Shown: positions 34,918-44,283, counted from the stretch's first letter. The stretch: 64,000 bases of DNA from Armatimonadota bacterium (GCA_017303935.1 JAFLBD010000001.1:620001-684000); one strand, 5' to 3'. The notes: generated by a model from the letters alone, not told the origin. Translations and numbers: made by a program.

Positions 34918-35961
34918 ATGATCAGCACTTTGATTTCTTTGTTGGCGATGAGTCCTGCGCCGGTGGTCGCTGACACCAAGACCTATATCAGCCAGCCGCA
35001 CGGCGTCTCGATGGAAGTTCCGACGAACTGGAAGATATCGAAGGACAAAGTGAAGCAGCGGTTCACCATGCCGAGCGGAGCTTACGTAGACGTCTTTGAA
35101 ACCAACTTCCAAAAGACAGGAGATGAATGGCAAGGGCTTCAAAAGCAAGTCAACGAAGATATGAAGCGGACCGTCGATCGCCAATGGGATGAAGAAATCT
35201 TGGGCGTGCCGCTATTGATGACTTCTGTGCTGTATTCGGACCGGAAGTTGGGCGATCAAGGCTTGTTGATCGGAATTCTCTTCAGCAACACGGCGAACAA
35301 GTTTCATTTCCGGCTTCAATCGCCTCGACCCGCGTTCAGCGATTCAGAAGCGGCCTGGCGTGGAGTTCTAGCCACGATGCGACCCGTCGACGGCGTTTTG
35401 CCCACTCCAGAGGATGGGATTACCAACGCCCCGATCAAACCAGCTGATCGACCCGTTGTCACTCAAGCCGTGAGCTTGGCGCCGACCGGACCAAAAACCA
35501 ATGCGCTTGGCCCGGTCAAGGTTCCGTTTTCTGCGGCCAATCGGCCCGGCGTACTTCGACTGCCAAAGGGCTGGGATGTTGCTGGTACTGGACCGTTTAC
35601 CGTCAAGCACCAAAAAATGGGATTCGAATTCAAGCTAGAAGTTTTCAGCTCGCTCGACAGCCCAATCCCCGGAGTCGCGCTGATGAAGATGGTGGATTCT
35701 GACCTCGACAAACTTTCTCAAGTGGAGATGCGCGAGAACATCGGACCAAAGGCGAACGCGATTGGAATCCAAACAATTGCGATCTTCCGAACAGGTGCGG
35801 TTAGTGGAAACGCGATCATGCAGTTCTACGGCGCAGCGGATGGAGCGGCCAACTACTACATTTTGTCCGGAACCTACGGCGACAAATCAAAATTCAAGGC
35901 GGTTAAGAAGGAGTTGCTGACCTTCATCAACGCCACCGGGTTTGAACCCGAACCGAAATGA
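34918..35961 (+). CDS. Exported protein with two PsbP/DcrB-like domains
   Basis: A short signal peptide (about 1-18) is followed by two similar units, about 22-155 and 195-345, each with a strand like GVSMEVPTNWKIS or GVLRLPKGWDVAG, a central helix and a closing strand set with IGIQTIAIFRTG. This resembles the DcrB/PsbP/Mog1-type fold; the two units are joined by a Pro/Ala/Thr linker. No catalytic motif. It overlaps tsaB by ATGA, so it is co-translated. Confidence 0.6.
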   Translation: MISTLISLLAMSPAPVVADTKTYISQPHGVSMEVPTNWKISKDKVKQRFTMPSGAYVDVFETNFQKTGDEWQGLQKQVNEDMKRTVDRQWDEEILGVPLLMTSVLYSDRKLGDQGLLIGILFSNTANKFHFRLQSPRPAFSDSEAAWRGVLATMRPVDGVLPTPEDGITNAPIKPADRPVVTQAVSLAPTGPKTNALGPVKVPFSAANRPGVLRLPKGWDVAGTGPFTVKHQKMGFEFKLEVFSSLDSPIPGVALMKMVDSDLDKLSQVEMRENIGPKANAIGIQTIAIFRTGAVSGNAIMQFYGAADGAANYYILSGTYGDKSKFKAVKKELLTFINATGFEPEPK

Positions 35962-36506
35962 TCTGTTGCGTCAGCACTTCGAGCCCATTGGTCAGCGCCG
36001 CAGTTTTCAATGGCGAGGGCTTGGTGTCCGAAGCAAGTGTATACGCCCCACGAAATGCTAGCGGCCAGTTGATCAAGTTGCTTGAACAGCTTGAAGTTGA
36101 TTTGGATCGTGTAGAAACTTTTGTGGCGGACATCGGGCCCGGATCTTTCAGCGGCACCCGAGTCGGAGTGATGATGGCGAAAACTTGGGCCTGGACAACC
36201 GGCGCAAAAATCGGCGGAATCCTGAGTTTTGATCTGATGGCGGCTGACGGTGTTGCTAGCGTTCCGTTCAAGAAAGATCGTTGGCTCGTCCGCACATCAT
36301 CGGGCGACATCGTGGAATCAGACTCACTCGAAGGTTGCGGGTACACCAGCCTCGACCCTGATGGTGGCACCTTTCCAAAAGCGGCGAACCTGACCCAGGT
36401 TTTCGACCGAATCAAGTGGGCGACCGCTGTTGACCTCGTACCAGAATACGTTTTGCTCCCGAGTATCAGCCGACCCAAAAAGGTGAGCGGGGGTCTCAAG
36501 CCGTGA
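35958..36506 (+). CDS. tsaB: tRNA threonylcarbamoyladenosine biosynthesis protein TsaB
   Basis: The scaffold subunit of the TsaBDE complex that makes t6A37 in ANN-decoding tRNAs. The signature DIGPGSFSGTRVGV is intact and the N-terminal strand ICCVSTSSPLVSAAVF fits the ASKHA fold. At 182 residues it is shorter than E. coli TsaB (231), with a reduced second domain. It overlaps the gene before it (ATGA) and murB (GTGA). tsaD and tsaE are not in the window. Confidence 0.86.
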   Translation: MICCVSTSSPLVSAAVFNGEGLVSEASVYAPRNASGQLIKLLEQLEVDLDRVETFVADIGPGSFSGTRVGVMMAKTWAWTTGAKIGGILSFDLMAADGVASVPFKKDRWLVRTSSGDIVESDSLEGCGYTSLDPDGGTFPKAANLTQVFDRIKWATAVDLVPEYVLLPSISRPKKVSGGLKP

Positions 36507-37444
36507 GTCCCGTACGTGAATCCGTTTGTCTCGCACCGTTCTGCACTCTCCGCACGGGTGGCAATGCCGATCGATTTGTGCGCGTGCACACGATGCCAGA
36601 TCTGATCGAAGCGGTCAATGAGGGGCTTGCTTCTGACCAGCCGATGCGCGTGATGGGACGCGGGAGCAACATGCTCCCCGCAGATGAGGGCGTGCCCGGA
36701 CTCGTGATCTTGAACAGCGTTCAGACGATGAAGTTTGGGGAGAGTGGAGAAGTTGAGTGTTCCACAGGGGTCGATTTTCAAGACCTGTTTTTGGCCACTG
36801 CACAACGCGGTCTAGGCGGACTGGAATTCGCAGTAGGCATCCCTGGCTCGGTCGGGGGCGCGTTGGTGAGCAATGCTGGAGCGTACCGAAGCAATGTCAG
36901 CGAGTTCTTGACCGAGCTAGAAATCCTCGATGAATCTGGCCAGCGATGGGTATCCCCCGATTGGATGGGATTTTCTTATCGAGATTCCAAATTGCGGCAA
37001 GACCTCAGCTTGAAGGCAGTCGTTCTCAAAGTGCGCATGAAACTTCCTCGGCGGGAGAAGGCCGCTATCTACAACGAGGCGCGGAATTATCAACGCCAGC
37101 GAATTGGGAAGCAGCCGCCTCCCGCGAGTGCAGGTTCATTTTTCAAAAATGTTGTCAATTTTGAACTTGCCCAAAGCATTGAAGGCTTGACCGAGGGCAT
37201 GCGAACGGCGGGCGTGATTCCGTCCGGTTTCCTGATCGAAGCGGTCGGCATGAAGGGTTACCGGCACGAACGATGTATGTTCAGCAAGAAGCATGCAAAC
37301 TTCATGTTGAACACAGGCGGCGCAACGTCAACAGCAATTTACGAACTGGCTCAGAAGGCAAAGTCCGCTGTTTTCGAGAAGTTCGGCGTGACCCTCGAAG
37401 AAGAAGTTCTCTATGTGGGGCGATGGCCCCATTTGAGTTCTTAG
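36503..37444 (+). CDS. murB: UDP-N-acetylenolpyruvoylglucosamine reductase
   Basis: Reduces UDP-GlcNAc-enolpyruvate to UDP-MurNAc with FAD and NADPH. Visible motifs are FCTLRTGGNADRF, VMGRGSNML, FAVGIPGSVGGALVSNAGAY, SYRDSKL, ASAGSFFKN (the catalytic Ser) and the C-terminal LEEEVLYVGRW (catalytic Glu). The 313-residue form lacks the type I insertion, so it is a type II-like enzyme. The start is GTG 36503 inside the tsaB stop. Its stop overlaps converging guaB by four bases. Confidence 0.95.
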   Translation: MSPVRESVCLAPFCTLRTGGNADRFVRVHTMPDLIEAVNEGLASDQPMRVMGRGSNMLPADEGVPGLVILNSVQTMKFGESGEVECSTGVDFQDLFLATAQRGLGGLEFAVGIPGSVGGALVSNAGAYRSNVSEFLTELEILDESGQRWVSPDWMGFSYRDSKLRQDLSLKAVVLKVRMKLPRREKAAIYNEARNYQRQRIGKQPPPASAGSFFKNVVNFELAQSIEGLTEGMRTAGVIPSGFLIEAVGMKGYRHERCMFSKKHANFMLNTGGATSTAIYELAQKAKSAVFEKFGVTLEEEVLYVGRWPHLSS

Positions 37445-38913
37445 TCGCCTACTTTTGCCCAAGGACTGCTGTAGTTTGGTGGTTCCTTTGTGATGACCAC
37501 ATCGTGCGGATGGCTTTCGAGCAGGCCGGCGTTGGTGATTCGGATAAATGTCGCGGAATCCTGAAGCTCTTTAAGGCTATTTGCACCGCAATACCCCATT
37601 CCCGATCGCAAGCCACCCATCATCTGAGCCACCGTTTCGCTCAGAGGGCCCTTGTACGGAACTCGGCCTTCGATACCTTCTGGCACAAGCGCGGCAGGAT
37701 TATCCTTGATCTGGAAGTAGCGGTCTGAAGACCCCTCTTTCATCGCCGAAATCGAACCCATTCCACGATAAACTTTGTAGGCGCGGTTTCGATAAATTTC
37801 GATGTCGCCGGGCGATTCATCGCATCCGGCAAACATGTTGCCCATCATAACGCTCGTTCCGCCGGCGGCCAACGATTTAACCAGATCGCCACTGAATCGA
37901 ACACCTCCGTCTGCGATGGTTGGAATTCCCAAATCCTTCGCGGCCTTCGCACAATCCTGAACAGCCGTGAATTGGGGAACTCCGATGCCAGCGACGACAC
38001 GAGTCGTGCAGATCGAACCTGCGCCGATGCCAACCCGAAGTCCATCTGCGCCGAGCTTGGCTAGGTCCTTGACGCCTTGAGCCGTCGCCACCGAACCGGC
38101 GATCACCTTGAGCTCAGGAAGCTTGTCTTTGAGCATTTTGAGGCAATTCATCACGCCTGCTGAATGGCCGTGTGCGGCGTCAATCACGATGAAATCGACC
38201 CCTGCTTCCAACAGCGCCTTGGCGCGCTCATACGGATCGCGAAGTGCGCCGATCGCCGCACCGACGATCAACCGCCCCTTTTCATCCTTTGTAGCCATCG
38301 GATGCCGCTTGACCTTGAGGATGTCTTTGATCGTGATCAGGCCCATCAGATGGCCGTGATCATCAACGATTGGCAGCTTTTCGATTCGGTGTTCGGCGAG
38401 GATCGCCTCAGCTTGCTCCAAGGAAGTGCCAACGTGGGTGGTGATCAGCTTCTTCTTGGTCATTCGCTCGCGAATCGGCTTGCTGAAATCGGTTTCAAAT
38501 CGGATATCGCGATTAGTGAGGATGCCGACCAATCGATTGGCGTTGTTGACAATCGGCACGCCGCTGATGTGGTAGCGATCCATAAGTGCAATCGCTTCAG
38601 AAATCGTCTTTTCGGGCGAGAGCTTGATCGGGTTCGTAATAACGCCGTGTTCCGACCGCTTGACCCGATCCACTTCTTCGGCCTGACGGTCGATGGACAT
38701 ATTGCGATGGATTACGCCGACGCCGCCTTCTCGGGCAATGGCGATTGCCAGCCGGCTTTCGGTCACTGTATCCATTGGCGCGCTGACGATTGGAGCGCGC
38801 AGGGTGATACCGGGCAAAAATTGGGTTGAAGTATCAACCTCGCTGGGAAGGACTTCGGTCCGGTTGGGAATGAGGAGTACGTCGTCGAAGCTAAGTCCTT
38901 CTTTGAAATCCAT
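37441..38913 (-). CDS. guaB: Inosine-5'-monophosphate dehydrogenase
   Basis: Oxidises IMP to XMP, the committed step to GMP. The barrel domain has the catalytic-Cys loop [15 protein letters not shown], and two CBS domains are inserted (about 95-205; for example [23 protein letters not shown]). [19 protein letters not shown]-like and GMGYCGA segments complete the 490-residue enzyme. A CATAAT element ends five bases before ATG 38913 and there is no ribosome site, so a leaderless message is likely. Confidence 0.97.
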   Translation of the reverse strand: MDFKEGLSFDDVLLIPNRTEVLPSEVDTSTQFLPGITLRAPIVSAPMDTVTESRLAIAIAREGGVGVIHRNMSIDRQAEEVDRVKRSEHGVITNPIKLSPEKTISEAIALMDRYHISGVPIVNNANRLVGILTNRDIRFETDFSKPIRERMTKKKLITTHVGTSLEQAEAILAEHRIEKLPIVDDHGHLMGLITIKDILKVKRHPMATKDEKGRLIVGAAIGALRDPYERAKALLEAGVDFIVIDAAHGHSAGVMNCLKMLKDKLPELKVIAGSVATAQGVKDLAKLGADGLRVGIGAGSICTTRVVAGIGVPQFTAVQDCAKAAKDLGIPTIADGGVRFSGDLVKSLAAGGTSVMMGNMFAGCDESPGDIEIYRNRAYKVYRGMGSISAMKEGSSDRYFQIKDNPAALVPEGIEGRVPYKGPLSETVAQMMGGLRSGMGYCGANSLKELQDSATFIRITNAGLLESHPHDVVITKEPPNYSSPWAKVGD

Positions 38914-38918
38914 GTTTG

Positions 38919-38924
38919 ATTATG
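38919..38924 (-). promoter_or_regulatory. Candidate -10 element (CATAAT) of guaB
   Basis: On the minus strand CATAAT ends five bases before the guaB ATG. Confidence 0.45.
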
Positions 38925-38964
38925 AGCTTTTGGAGCAAAGGATCGCATCGGGGGCAGGCTCATT

Positions 38965-39441
38965 TTGTGCGCTGTTCTCGTCAATCAGAATATGGATTCA
39001 CCTGCAGGGCACTCGTTCCCCTCGATTACCAACATCAACGAGCAGATGGCGTCAAAGCTCACTCGGGGCGAACGTGTCGCTGACAAGATCTCGGCCGTTA
39101 TTGGGAGTTGGCCGTTCATCATCATCCAGAGTTGCATTCTGCTCGCTTGGATTAGTTTCAATGTCTTTTTGATGATCAACCCTTCGGCGATAAAGGCTTT
39201 TGACCCCTATCCGTTCATCCTGCTCAATCTTGCTCTGAGTTTTCAGGCCGCTTACACAGGTCCGATTGTTCTAATGAGCGAAAATCGGCAGGCAAAGCGA
39301 GATCGAATGGTCGCCGAGAACGACTACACCACCAACGTTAAGGCGGAGAAGGAGATTCGGCAGATCATGGAACACCTGCGTCGGCAGGACGCGATGATGC
39401 AAGAAGTCCTAGCCAAGCTGGAAGCTCAAAAACCTAGTTGA
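38965..39441 (+). CDS. DUF1003 family membrane protein
   Basis: Two membrane helices (FIIIQSCILLAWISFNVFLMI and the segment with FILLNLALSFQAAYTGPIVL) with DPYPFILLNL between, and the highly conserved MSENRQAKRDR motif after them, identify DUF1003. The C-terminal part is a charged coiled coil. Function unknown. TTG 38965 has GGCAGG upstream; ATG 38992 is the shorter alternative, still ahead of the conserved part. It overlaps the lysA end by eight bases. Confidence 0.85.
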   Translation: MCAVLVNQNMDSPAGHSFPSITNINEQMASKLTRGERVADKISAVIGSWPFIIIQSCILLAWISFNVFLMINPSAIKAFDPYPFILLNLALSFQAAYTGPIVLMSENRQAKRDRMVAENDYTTNVKAEKEIRQIMEHLRRQDAMMQEVLAKLEAQKPS

Positions 39442-40708
39442 GCTCGCGAGCGAAAAGGTCTTCAAACGATTCGCGTCTCTGGATGATTTTGGGTTCGTCA
39501 CTTGAAGTGATGAGCACTGTTGGCGGCCTCAAGAACCTGTTGTAATTGCTCGACATCATCGTGTTATACGCGCCTGTGCAGAGCACTTGGATGTAGTCGC
39601 CAGGCTCGGTATCGGCGGGCAATTGAACGTCTGCAAAAAGCGTGTCGGTCTCGCAATGCTTGCCGCTCACAGTAAAAGTGGACATCTGGTCAGAACTTCG
39701 CGAGGCGTTCAGGACGGTGTACTTGGCTCCGTACAACACGACCCGGGGGTTGTCGCTCAGACCGCCATCGACCGAAAGATAGGTCTTTTCGCCGTTGACG
39801 GTCGGCACGGTTTTCTTTGCTAAGACTTGATAGAGAGTCACGCCTTGCTCGCCGATCAGGGACCGACCCGGTTCTTGCGTGATGACCGGTTTGATTGGCG
39901 TTGGTGCTAGCAGATCGAGAACTGGTCTACAGACGGATTCGCAATATTCGTCGATGGAAATTGGCGACTCGCCACGAACATACTCCACGCCAAGTCCACC
40001 TCCAAAATTCAGTTCCTTGGTTAGGAATTGAGTTTGGTTGTAGATGTCTATCGCGAATTGCGCAAGCTGCATCGCGCCCACGCGTTGAGCTTCGGGATCG
40101 AGCAATTGTGATCCGACATGGCAGTGAAAGCCGTGAACATTGAGTTTCGCGTCGAGCGCCATCTTCACCGCTTTAAGTGCGGAACCGTCGCCGATATTGA
40201 AACCGAACTTAGTGTCTGCCTGTCCGGTCGAGATCGCTTCGTGAGTTTTGGGATCGACTCCAGGTGCCAGCCTGAACATCAGTTCCGAAGGCGTTTGATG
40301 TTTGATGTGCCAGTTGAGCTCTTGGAAATTGTCGACCATGATCTGTCCGATTCCGGATTTGATCGCGAACTGAAGCTCTGTGCGGCCCTTCGCATTTCCA
40401 TGAAAATGACAATCGCTGGCGGGGATGCCTGCGTGGAGAGCAGCGCGAAGTTCGCCCTCGCTTGCGACGTCGATCAGGCACCCTTCCTCGTGCGCGATCT
40501 TCAAGATTTGGATGAGGGAATTGGCTTTGCTAGCGAAAGTCAGCGTCACCGACGGGGCGGCTGCACGAAACGCTGCGAGATAGTGCCGAATTCTATTCCG
40601 AAAGCACTGCTCATCAATCACGTAGAGCGGAGTGCCAAATCTCTCCGCTAGTTCAGCAGCTTGTGAATGGTCAAGGATGAGTTTTTCGGAGGGAGCCAAG
40701 TTTTCCAT
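39434..40708 (-). CDS. lysA: Diaminopimelate decarboxylase
   Basis: Last step of lysine synthesis, meso-DAP to lysine with PLP. FASKANSL carries the PLP lysine, HCHVGSQLLD, NFGGGLGVEY, EPGRSLIGE and the HCETDTLF and GAYNTMMSSNYNRF motifs complete the fold-III decarboxylase signature. The 424-residue form begins at ATG 40708; the upstream TTG 40747 falls within a terminator-like hairpin. No ribosome site precedes the ATG, so initiation or regulation is unusual. Confidence 0.94.
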   Translation of the reverse strand: MENLAPSEKLILDHSQAAELAERFGTPLYVIDEQCFRNRIRHYLAAFRAAAPSVTLTFASKANSLIQILKIAHEEGCLIDVASEGELRAALHAGIPASDCHFHGNAKGRTELQFAIKSGIGQIMVDNFQELNWHIKHQTPSELMFRLAPGVDPKTHEAISTGQADTKFGFNIGDGSALKAVKMALDAKLNVHGFHCHVGSQLLDPEAQRVGAMQLAQFAIDIYNQTQFLTKELNFGGGLGVEYVRGESPISIDEYCESVCRPVLDLLAPTPIKPVITQEPGRSLIGEQGVTLYQVLAKKTVPTVNGEKTYLSVDGGLSDNPRVVLYGAKYTVLNASRSSDQMSTFTVSGKHCETDTLFADVQLPADTEPGDYIQVLCTGAYNTMMSSNYNRFLRPPTVLITSSDEPKIIQRRESFEDLFARELN

Positions 40709-40712
40709 GAAG

Positions 40713-40753
40713 CAAAACAAAAACGCGGCTGGACCGGAAGAGTCCAAACCGCG
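40713..40753 (-). terminator. Terminator-like hairpin between the small gene and lysA
   Basis: On the minus strand CGCGGTTTGGAC pairs with GTCCAGCCGCG (40753-40742 and 40734-40724) with a small internal mismatch, then TTTTTGTTTT. It ends only five bases before the lysA ATG, occupying the place of a ribosome site. It may terminate the small upstream gene or act as an attenuator of lysA. Confidence 0.8.
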
Positions 40754-40776
40754 CTAAGTTTACTTCGAACCCAGCG

Positions 40777-40980
40777 TTAACCGAGCGGAGCAACTGGTTG
40801 GCCAGCGCGCGAAGTTGCCTCCGCTGCTACCATCCGTGTTCGGCAGAATTCTGCCAGTTTATGTATTGCTTTTTCTGAAGTTGGATCGAGCTTGTTTGGA
40901 CTTGTAATACACAAGCCAAGCAAAGCAAACGCTTCTTCTTCCGTAAGTTCCAACCCCTTTCTCATAGTATCAATGGACAT
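40777..40980 (-). CDS. Small protein of unknown function
   Basis: A 67-residue, mostly helical protein, with LELTEEEAFALLGLCITSPN and a second helix SEKAIHKLAEFCRTRM, ending in a flexible tail. The ATG at 40980 follows GGAGG by six bases, strong evidence that it is translated. No family recognised; the acidic helix pair could be an adaptor or regulator. It is followed by the hairpin before lysA. Confidence 0.6.
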   Translation of the reverse strand: MSIDTMRKGLELTEEEAFALLGLCITSPNKLDPTSEKAIHKLAEFCRTRMVAAEATSRAGQPVAPLG

Positions 40981-41129
40981 TTGATCCTCCAATGTCATTC
41001 AATTAGACGAGCCAAAGCTCGAGCTGTTCAGACAATACGGAATTATTGGCAAAAACATCTCCCATTTAGACCCAAAGTCCCAGGTTCGGGTTGAAATGGG
41101 ACCGAAGTTAGCCGGAACGAAGGCCTAGG

Positions 41130-41135
41130 TACAAT
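41130..41135 (+). promoter_or_regulatory. Candidate -10 element (TACAAT) of the DUF1385 gene
   Basis: GG then TACAAT overlaps the first ATG of the frame (41134) and ends seven bases before the GTG at 41143, which argues for GTG as the start. Confidence 0.45.
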
Positions 41136-41142
41136 GCCGTTT

Positions 41143-42165
41143 GTGCCAAAGGGCGAATATCTGCAGTACGGCGGGCAAGCAATCATCGAAGGAGTGATGA
41201 TGCGGTCGCCAAAGTTTTTTAGCATTGCGTGCCGTGCACCAAATGGCACGATCGTCCGCACCACGGAAGCGATCGAAAAGACTTGGATCGGAAGGCAAAA
41301 ATGGCTTCAAAAGCCGTTTTTGCGAGGAACTTTTGCGCTTCTGGATTCGATGGCGCTGGGGATCAAGGCGATGCGCTTCGCCGCGCAGGTTCAAACTGAC
41401 CCCGAACACGGCACAGCTGAATCGAACAAGGAAGCAGAAAAGCTGCCAACAAAGGCAGTGCAAGATTTGGTGATTGCTGGCACGATGATCGTGTCCTTAG
41501 GGATCGGCATTCTGGTTTTCAACGTGATGCCAAACGCTCTTGCAGAGATGTTGCGAGCGGCCAAGGTCACCAACGGCACTCTGATCAACTACGTCAGCGA
41601 ACTGATCAAGGTCATCATTTTCTTCGCTTACATTTACGGCATTAGCTTCATGCCAGAGATCAAGGAAGTGTTCCGATACCACGGTGCCGAACACAAAGCA
41701 ATCAATGCGATGGAGCGCGACCAGGAATTGTCGATCGACAATTGCATCCAGATCACGCGAATTCATCCGAGGTGTGGGACCTCATTCGCGGTCATCGTGC
41801 TTCTGGTCGGATTCCTTTTGATGCCATTAGTGCCGCGCTATCCGATCACTGGGCACCAAGGAAACTTCTTTATTGATGTTCCGGTTCGCATCGTGATCGA
41901 GCTTTGTTTGTTGCCGTTGATTGCGGGCGTGAGCTATGAACTACTGCGACTCGCTGGAAAGATGCGCGATGAAAAGTGGGTGAACATTGCCTTTAAGCCT
42001 GGCATGTGGACCCAATTGATCACGACAAAGGAGCCAGCAGAAGAGCATGTGGAAGTCGCGATCGCTGCGCTCAACGGCGTGTTGGATGCCGAACAACGAG
42101 AATCCGGTGCCGTAACAGGCCTAGAAATTTTGCCTAAATCGAGCTACACAAAGAAAGGTGACTGA
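41143..42165 (+). CDS. DUF1385 (YqhQ-like) membrane protein
   Basis: YGGQAIIEGVMMRSP, FLRGTFALLDS, RYHGAEHKAINAME and the ITRIHPRCGTSFA motif identify this widely conserved family of four- to six-helix membrane proteins with a probable metal-binding His/Cys cluster. Function is not established; in many bacteria it is near translation or cell-envelope genes. I chose GTG 41143 because the ATG at 41134 is inside the putative -10 element and neither has a ribosome site. 35 bases later comes the ECF sigma gene. Confidence 0.88.
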   Translation: MPKGEYLQYGGQAIIEGVMMRSPKFFSIACRAPNGTIVRTTEAIEKTWIGRQKWLQKPFLRGTFALLDSMALGIKAMRFAAQVQTDPEHGTAESNKEAEKLPTKAVQDLVIAGTMIVSLGIGILVFNVMPNALAEMLRAAKVTNGTLINYVSELIKVIIFFAYIYGISFMPEIKEVFRYHGAEHKAINAMERDQELSIDNCIQITRIHPRCGTSFAVIVLLVGFLLMPLVPRYPITGHQGNFFIDVPVRIVIELCLLPLIAGVSYELLRLAGKMRDEKWVNIAFKPGMWTQLITTKEPAEEHVEVAIAALNGVLDAEQRESGAVTGLEILPKSSYTKKGD

Positions 42166-42199
42166 ACAAATCAGCATGAAATGCGTTTAGCTGATTAGA

Positions 42200-42808
42200 A
42201 TGTCTGCCTTTGTTGGAGCACAACGCTTGACCAATCGCGAAAACCTGGAGCCGTATGCCGAACAGGCGCTCATCGAGCAATGCCGTCGGAACAATCTCGA
42301 GGCGTTTGGCCGATTGGTGGATGCGTACCAAGCCCGAATCCACGGATTTGTCCGTCGGACGGTATCCAGTGCTGACGAAGCAGAGGATTTGACACAAGAA
42401 GTTTTCATCCGTGCGTTTCAGAACCTTTCCAAGTTTGATGGGCGGTCTAGCCTGAGAACCTGGCTGTTTCGGATTGCACACAATCTATGCATCGACGCCG
42501 CTAGGAAGCGGGGAAGAAGCATCGCCGAAGTTCGAGACACCGACGAATCTGGCGAACTGATTGACGCTCAGGACAATCGCTACAGCCCCGAGTCGCTGGC
42601 GATGAACCGAGAATTGATGGATGTCGTGGAAGACGCGATTGCTGGGTTGAGCGAAAAGCTCCGGTCGGTACTTCTGCTCCACGATAAGGAAGAATTAGAG
42701 TATGAGGAGATCGCGAATGTCTTGGATATTCCGATCGGAACCGTAAAGAGTCGGCTGTTTTTGGCCCGCGCTGCAGTGCAAAAGGCACTGGAGGAGTATC
42801 GAAAGTGA
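42200..42808 (+). CDS. ECF RNA polymerase sigma factor
   Basis: A SigE/SigW-type sigma-70 protein: region 2 with DEAEDLTQEVFIRAFQNLSKFDGRSSLRTWLFRIAHN and region 4 with LRSVLLLHDKEELEYEEIANVLDIPIGTVKSRLFLAR, 202 residues. The ATG 42200 overlaps a TAGAAT that looks like a -10; TTG 42227, after TTGGAG, is a plausible true start. The final codons overlap the anti-sigma gene (GTGA), followed by an RseB-like gene, the usual arrangement for envelope-stress sigma systems. Confidence 0.92.
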   Translation: MSAFVGAQRLTNRENLEPYAEQALIEQCRRNNLEAFGRLVDAYQARIHGFVRRTVSSADEAEDLTQEVFIRAFQNLSKFDGRSSLRTWLFRIAHNLCIDAARKRGRSIAEVRDTDESGELIDAQDNRYSPESLAMNRELMDVVEDAIAGLSEKLRSVLLLHDKEELEYEEIANVLDIPIGTVKSRLFLARAAVQKALEEYRK

Positions 42809-43266
42809 TCGAATTGAATGAACTTGAAAGGAAGCTGTTGAACGACGAAGCGCTGACCGCCGATGAAATGGCCGCGCTCGATGCGGCATTGGGCTCTACT
42901 TCGGTTTCTTCGGTCGTGCGGGAAATCGAAAATGAAGTGCCAAGTTTGCAATGGCGCAGTCAGCTCAATGAAAAGCTGAACAGTTTGGCAAAGCCTGTAA
43001 AGCGACGCCGAACCCCTTGGCTGGTTTTTGCAGTGCCTGCAACAGCCGCAATGGTGGCGGGTTTGATGCTGGTGACGCAACCGAAATCAGTATCGGGGAC
43101 ATCCAATTTTGCAAGTAAGCCAGCGAACGAGGAGTTGTTGCTGGCGGCGCATGAGAGTATGATTTTTGCATCGGACACGGGGACGGGCGATGGCGCGGAG
43201 CCAACCCAGAAGCCCGTGAATGACGGGGTGATCTATTGGACCGAAGACGAACTGCGATCCTTCTGA
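42805..43266 (+). CDS. Probable anti-sigma factor with one membrane helix
   Basis: The 153-residue protein has a helical cytosolic N-terminus (about 1-65), one transmembrane segment (about 71-92, WLVFAVPATAAMVAGLMLV) and an extracytoplasmic tail. It lacks the zinc HxxxCxxC motif of ZAS anti-sigma factors. The role is inferred from topology and from its position: it overlaps the ECF sigma gene by four bases and the RseB-like gene by 31. Confidence 0.75.
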   Translation: MIELNELERKLLNDEALTADEMAALDAALGSTSVSSVVREIENEVPSLQWRSQLNEKLNSLAKPVKRRRTPWLVFAVPATAAMVAGLMLVTQPKSVSGTSNFASKPANEELLLAAHESMIFASDTGTGDGAEPTQKPVNDGVIYWTEDELRSF

Positions 43267-44243
43267 CGTCGCTTTCGACGATCGTGCTTGTTGCCTGTGC
43301 TGGAGCACAGCGCGGGCCTTCGCATCAAGGGCCTCCTAATGGTCGCGGGCAGATGGCCGAATTGCCGCCACTCCTTGCTCGCGCGATGCGCGAACAACAG
43401 AGATTGCGCTTCACCGGAACTCGCCGAGTTCTTGTTCGCATCGGCCCCGAGTCGAGCCTCTCAACCGAGCGCGTCTGGAAGGATAGCAATCAAATGCGGA
43501 TCGAGTTCGGCAACACCGGTGCTCAGCGCGGGCAAGTCGTGTTGTTCCGCGACGGTAAGAGATTTCATTACTTCCCTGAAACCAACGAGATTCAAGTTCG
43601 ACCGGCAAGACTGGAAGACCCGATGTTGCGATTGACCGACTTGGTGCGCAATCGCCGAGGGGAAAAGGGACCCGCCGTGAAAGAAGCAGATGGTGGAGAA
43701 ATCGCCCGAATTCCTACTCGGCTGCTGATTTTCAGCGATCCGCGCGGCAACGTTGTCGGGCGACTTTGGGTTTCGCCGCAGAATGCGATGGTGCTCAAAA
43801 GAGAACTGCTCGACCCAGCTGGCCGAGTCATCGGCAGCATGGAGTACACCGAAGTCAACCTGAATCCGAACTTCAAACCTGGAGATTTTGAAATCAATCG
43901 CAAGGGCGCGAAGATCGTGACCATGGACGAAGTGCTCGATAAGCTGGCATCGAAGAACGGTTTACGAGCTGTCAGGCTACGAACTGGCGATTACCAACTT
44001 GAAAACGTACGGATGATCGATCTGAACGGAGATGGCAAAGCTCTGGCTCAATCTTACGTGAGCCGAACGGGTAGCCGATTGACGCTTTTTGTGCTTCGAG
44101 ATAAAGTGAATGCTCAGCGATTGGAGCAACTCAGTTCGCGCGAGATCAACACCGCTGTGCGCGTTTCAAATGGCCTGCGATTTATCCTCGTGGGGCCACT
44201 GCCGCAGAATCAATTGGCTGATTTGTTAAGTCGCGTGAACTAA
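43236..44243 (+). CDS. RseB/MucB-like exported regulator
   Basis: TTG 43236 gives a clear signal peptide (MDRRRTAILLTSLSTIVLVACAGA). The mature 310 residues form a LolA/RseB-like N-terminal domain (RFTGTRRVLVRIGPESSLSTERVWKD to LNPNFKPGDFEI, a MucB-like half-barrel) and a C-terminal domain (about 235-335) like that of RseB. RseB protects the anti-sigma factor from cleavage and may sense lipid or LPS. Its position in the operon supports this; binding partner inferred. Confidence 0.75.
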   Translation: MDRRRTAILLTSLSTIVLVACAGAQRGPSHQGPPNGRGQMAELPPLLARAMREQQRLRFTGTRRVLVRIGPESSLSTERVWKDSNQMRIEFGNTGAQRGQVVLFRDGKRFHYFPETNEIQVRPARLEDPMLRLTDLVRNRRGEKGPAVKEADGGEIARIPTRLLIFSDPRGNVVGRLWVSPQNAMVLKRELLDPAGRVIGSMEYTEVNLNPNFKPGDFEINRKGAKIVTMDEVLDKLASKNGLRAVRLRTGDYQLENVRMIDLNGDGKALAQSYVSRTGSRLTLFVLRDKVNAQRLEQLSSREINTAVRVSNGLRFILVGPLPQNQLADLLSRVN

Positions 44244-44283
44244 AGGTCCTAGTAATAGGAACGGCTTTGCCCTTTGGTGGAGT

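Noticed and set aside
35927-36805. Minus-strand frame of 292 codons over tsaB and murB
   Set aside because: It covers two genes with clear motifs and has no ribosome site or family features.
40709-40776. Lysine riboswitch before lysA
   Set aside because: Only about 70 bases separate lysA from the upstream gene, too short for the roughly 170-base L-box; only a single hairpin is seen.
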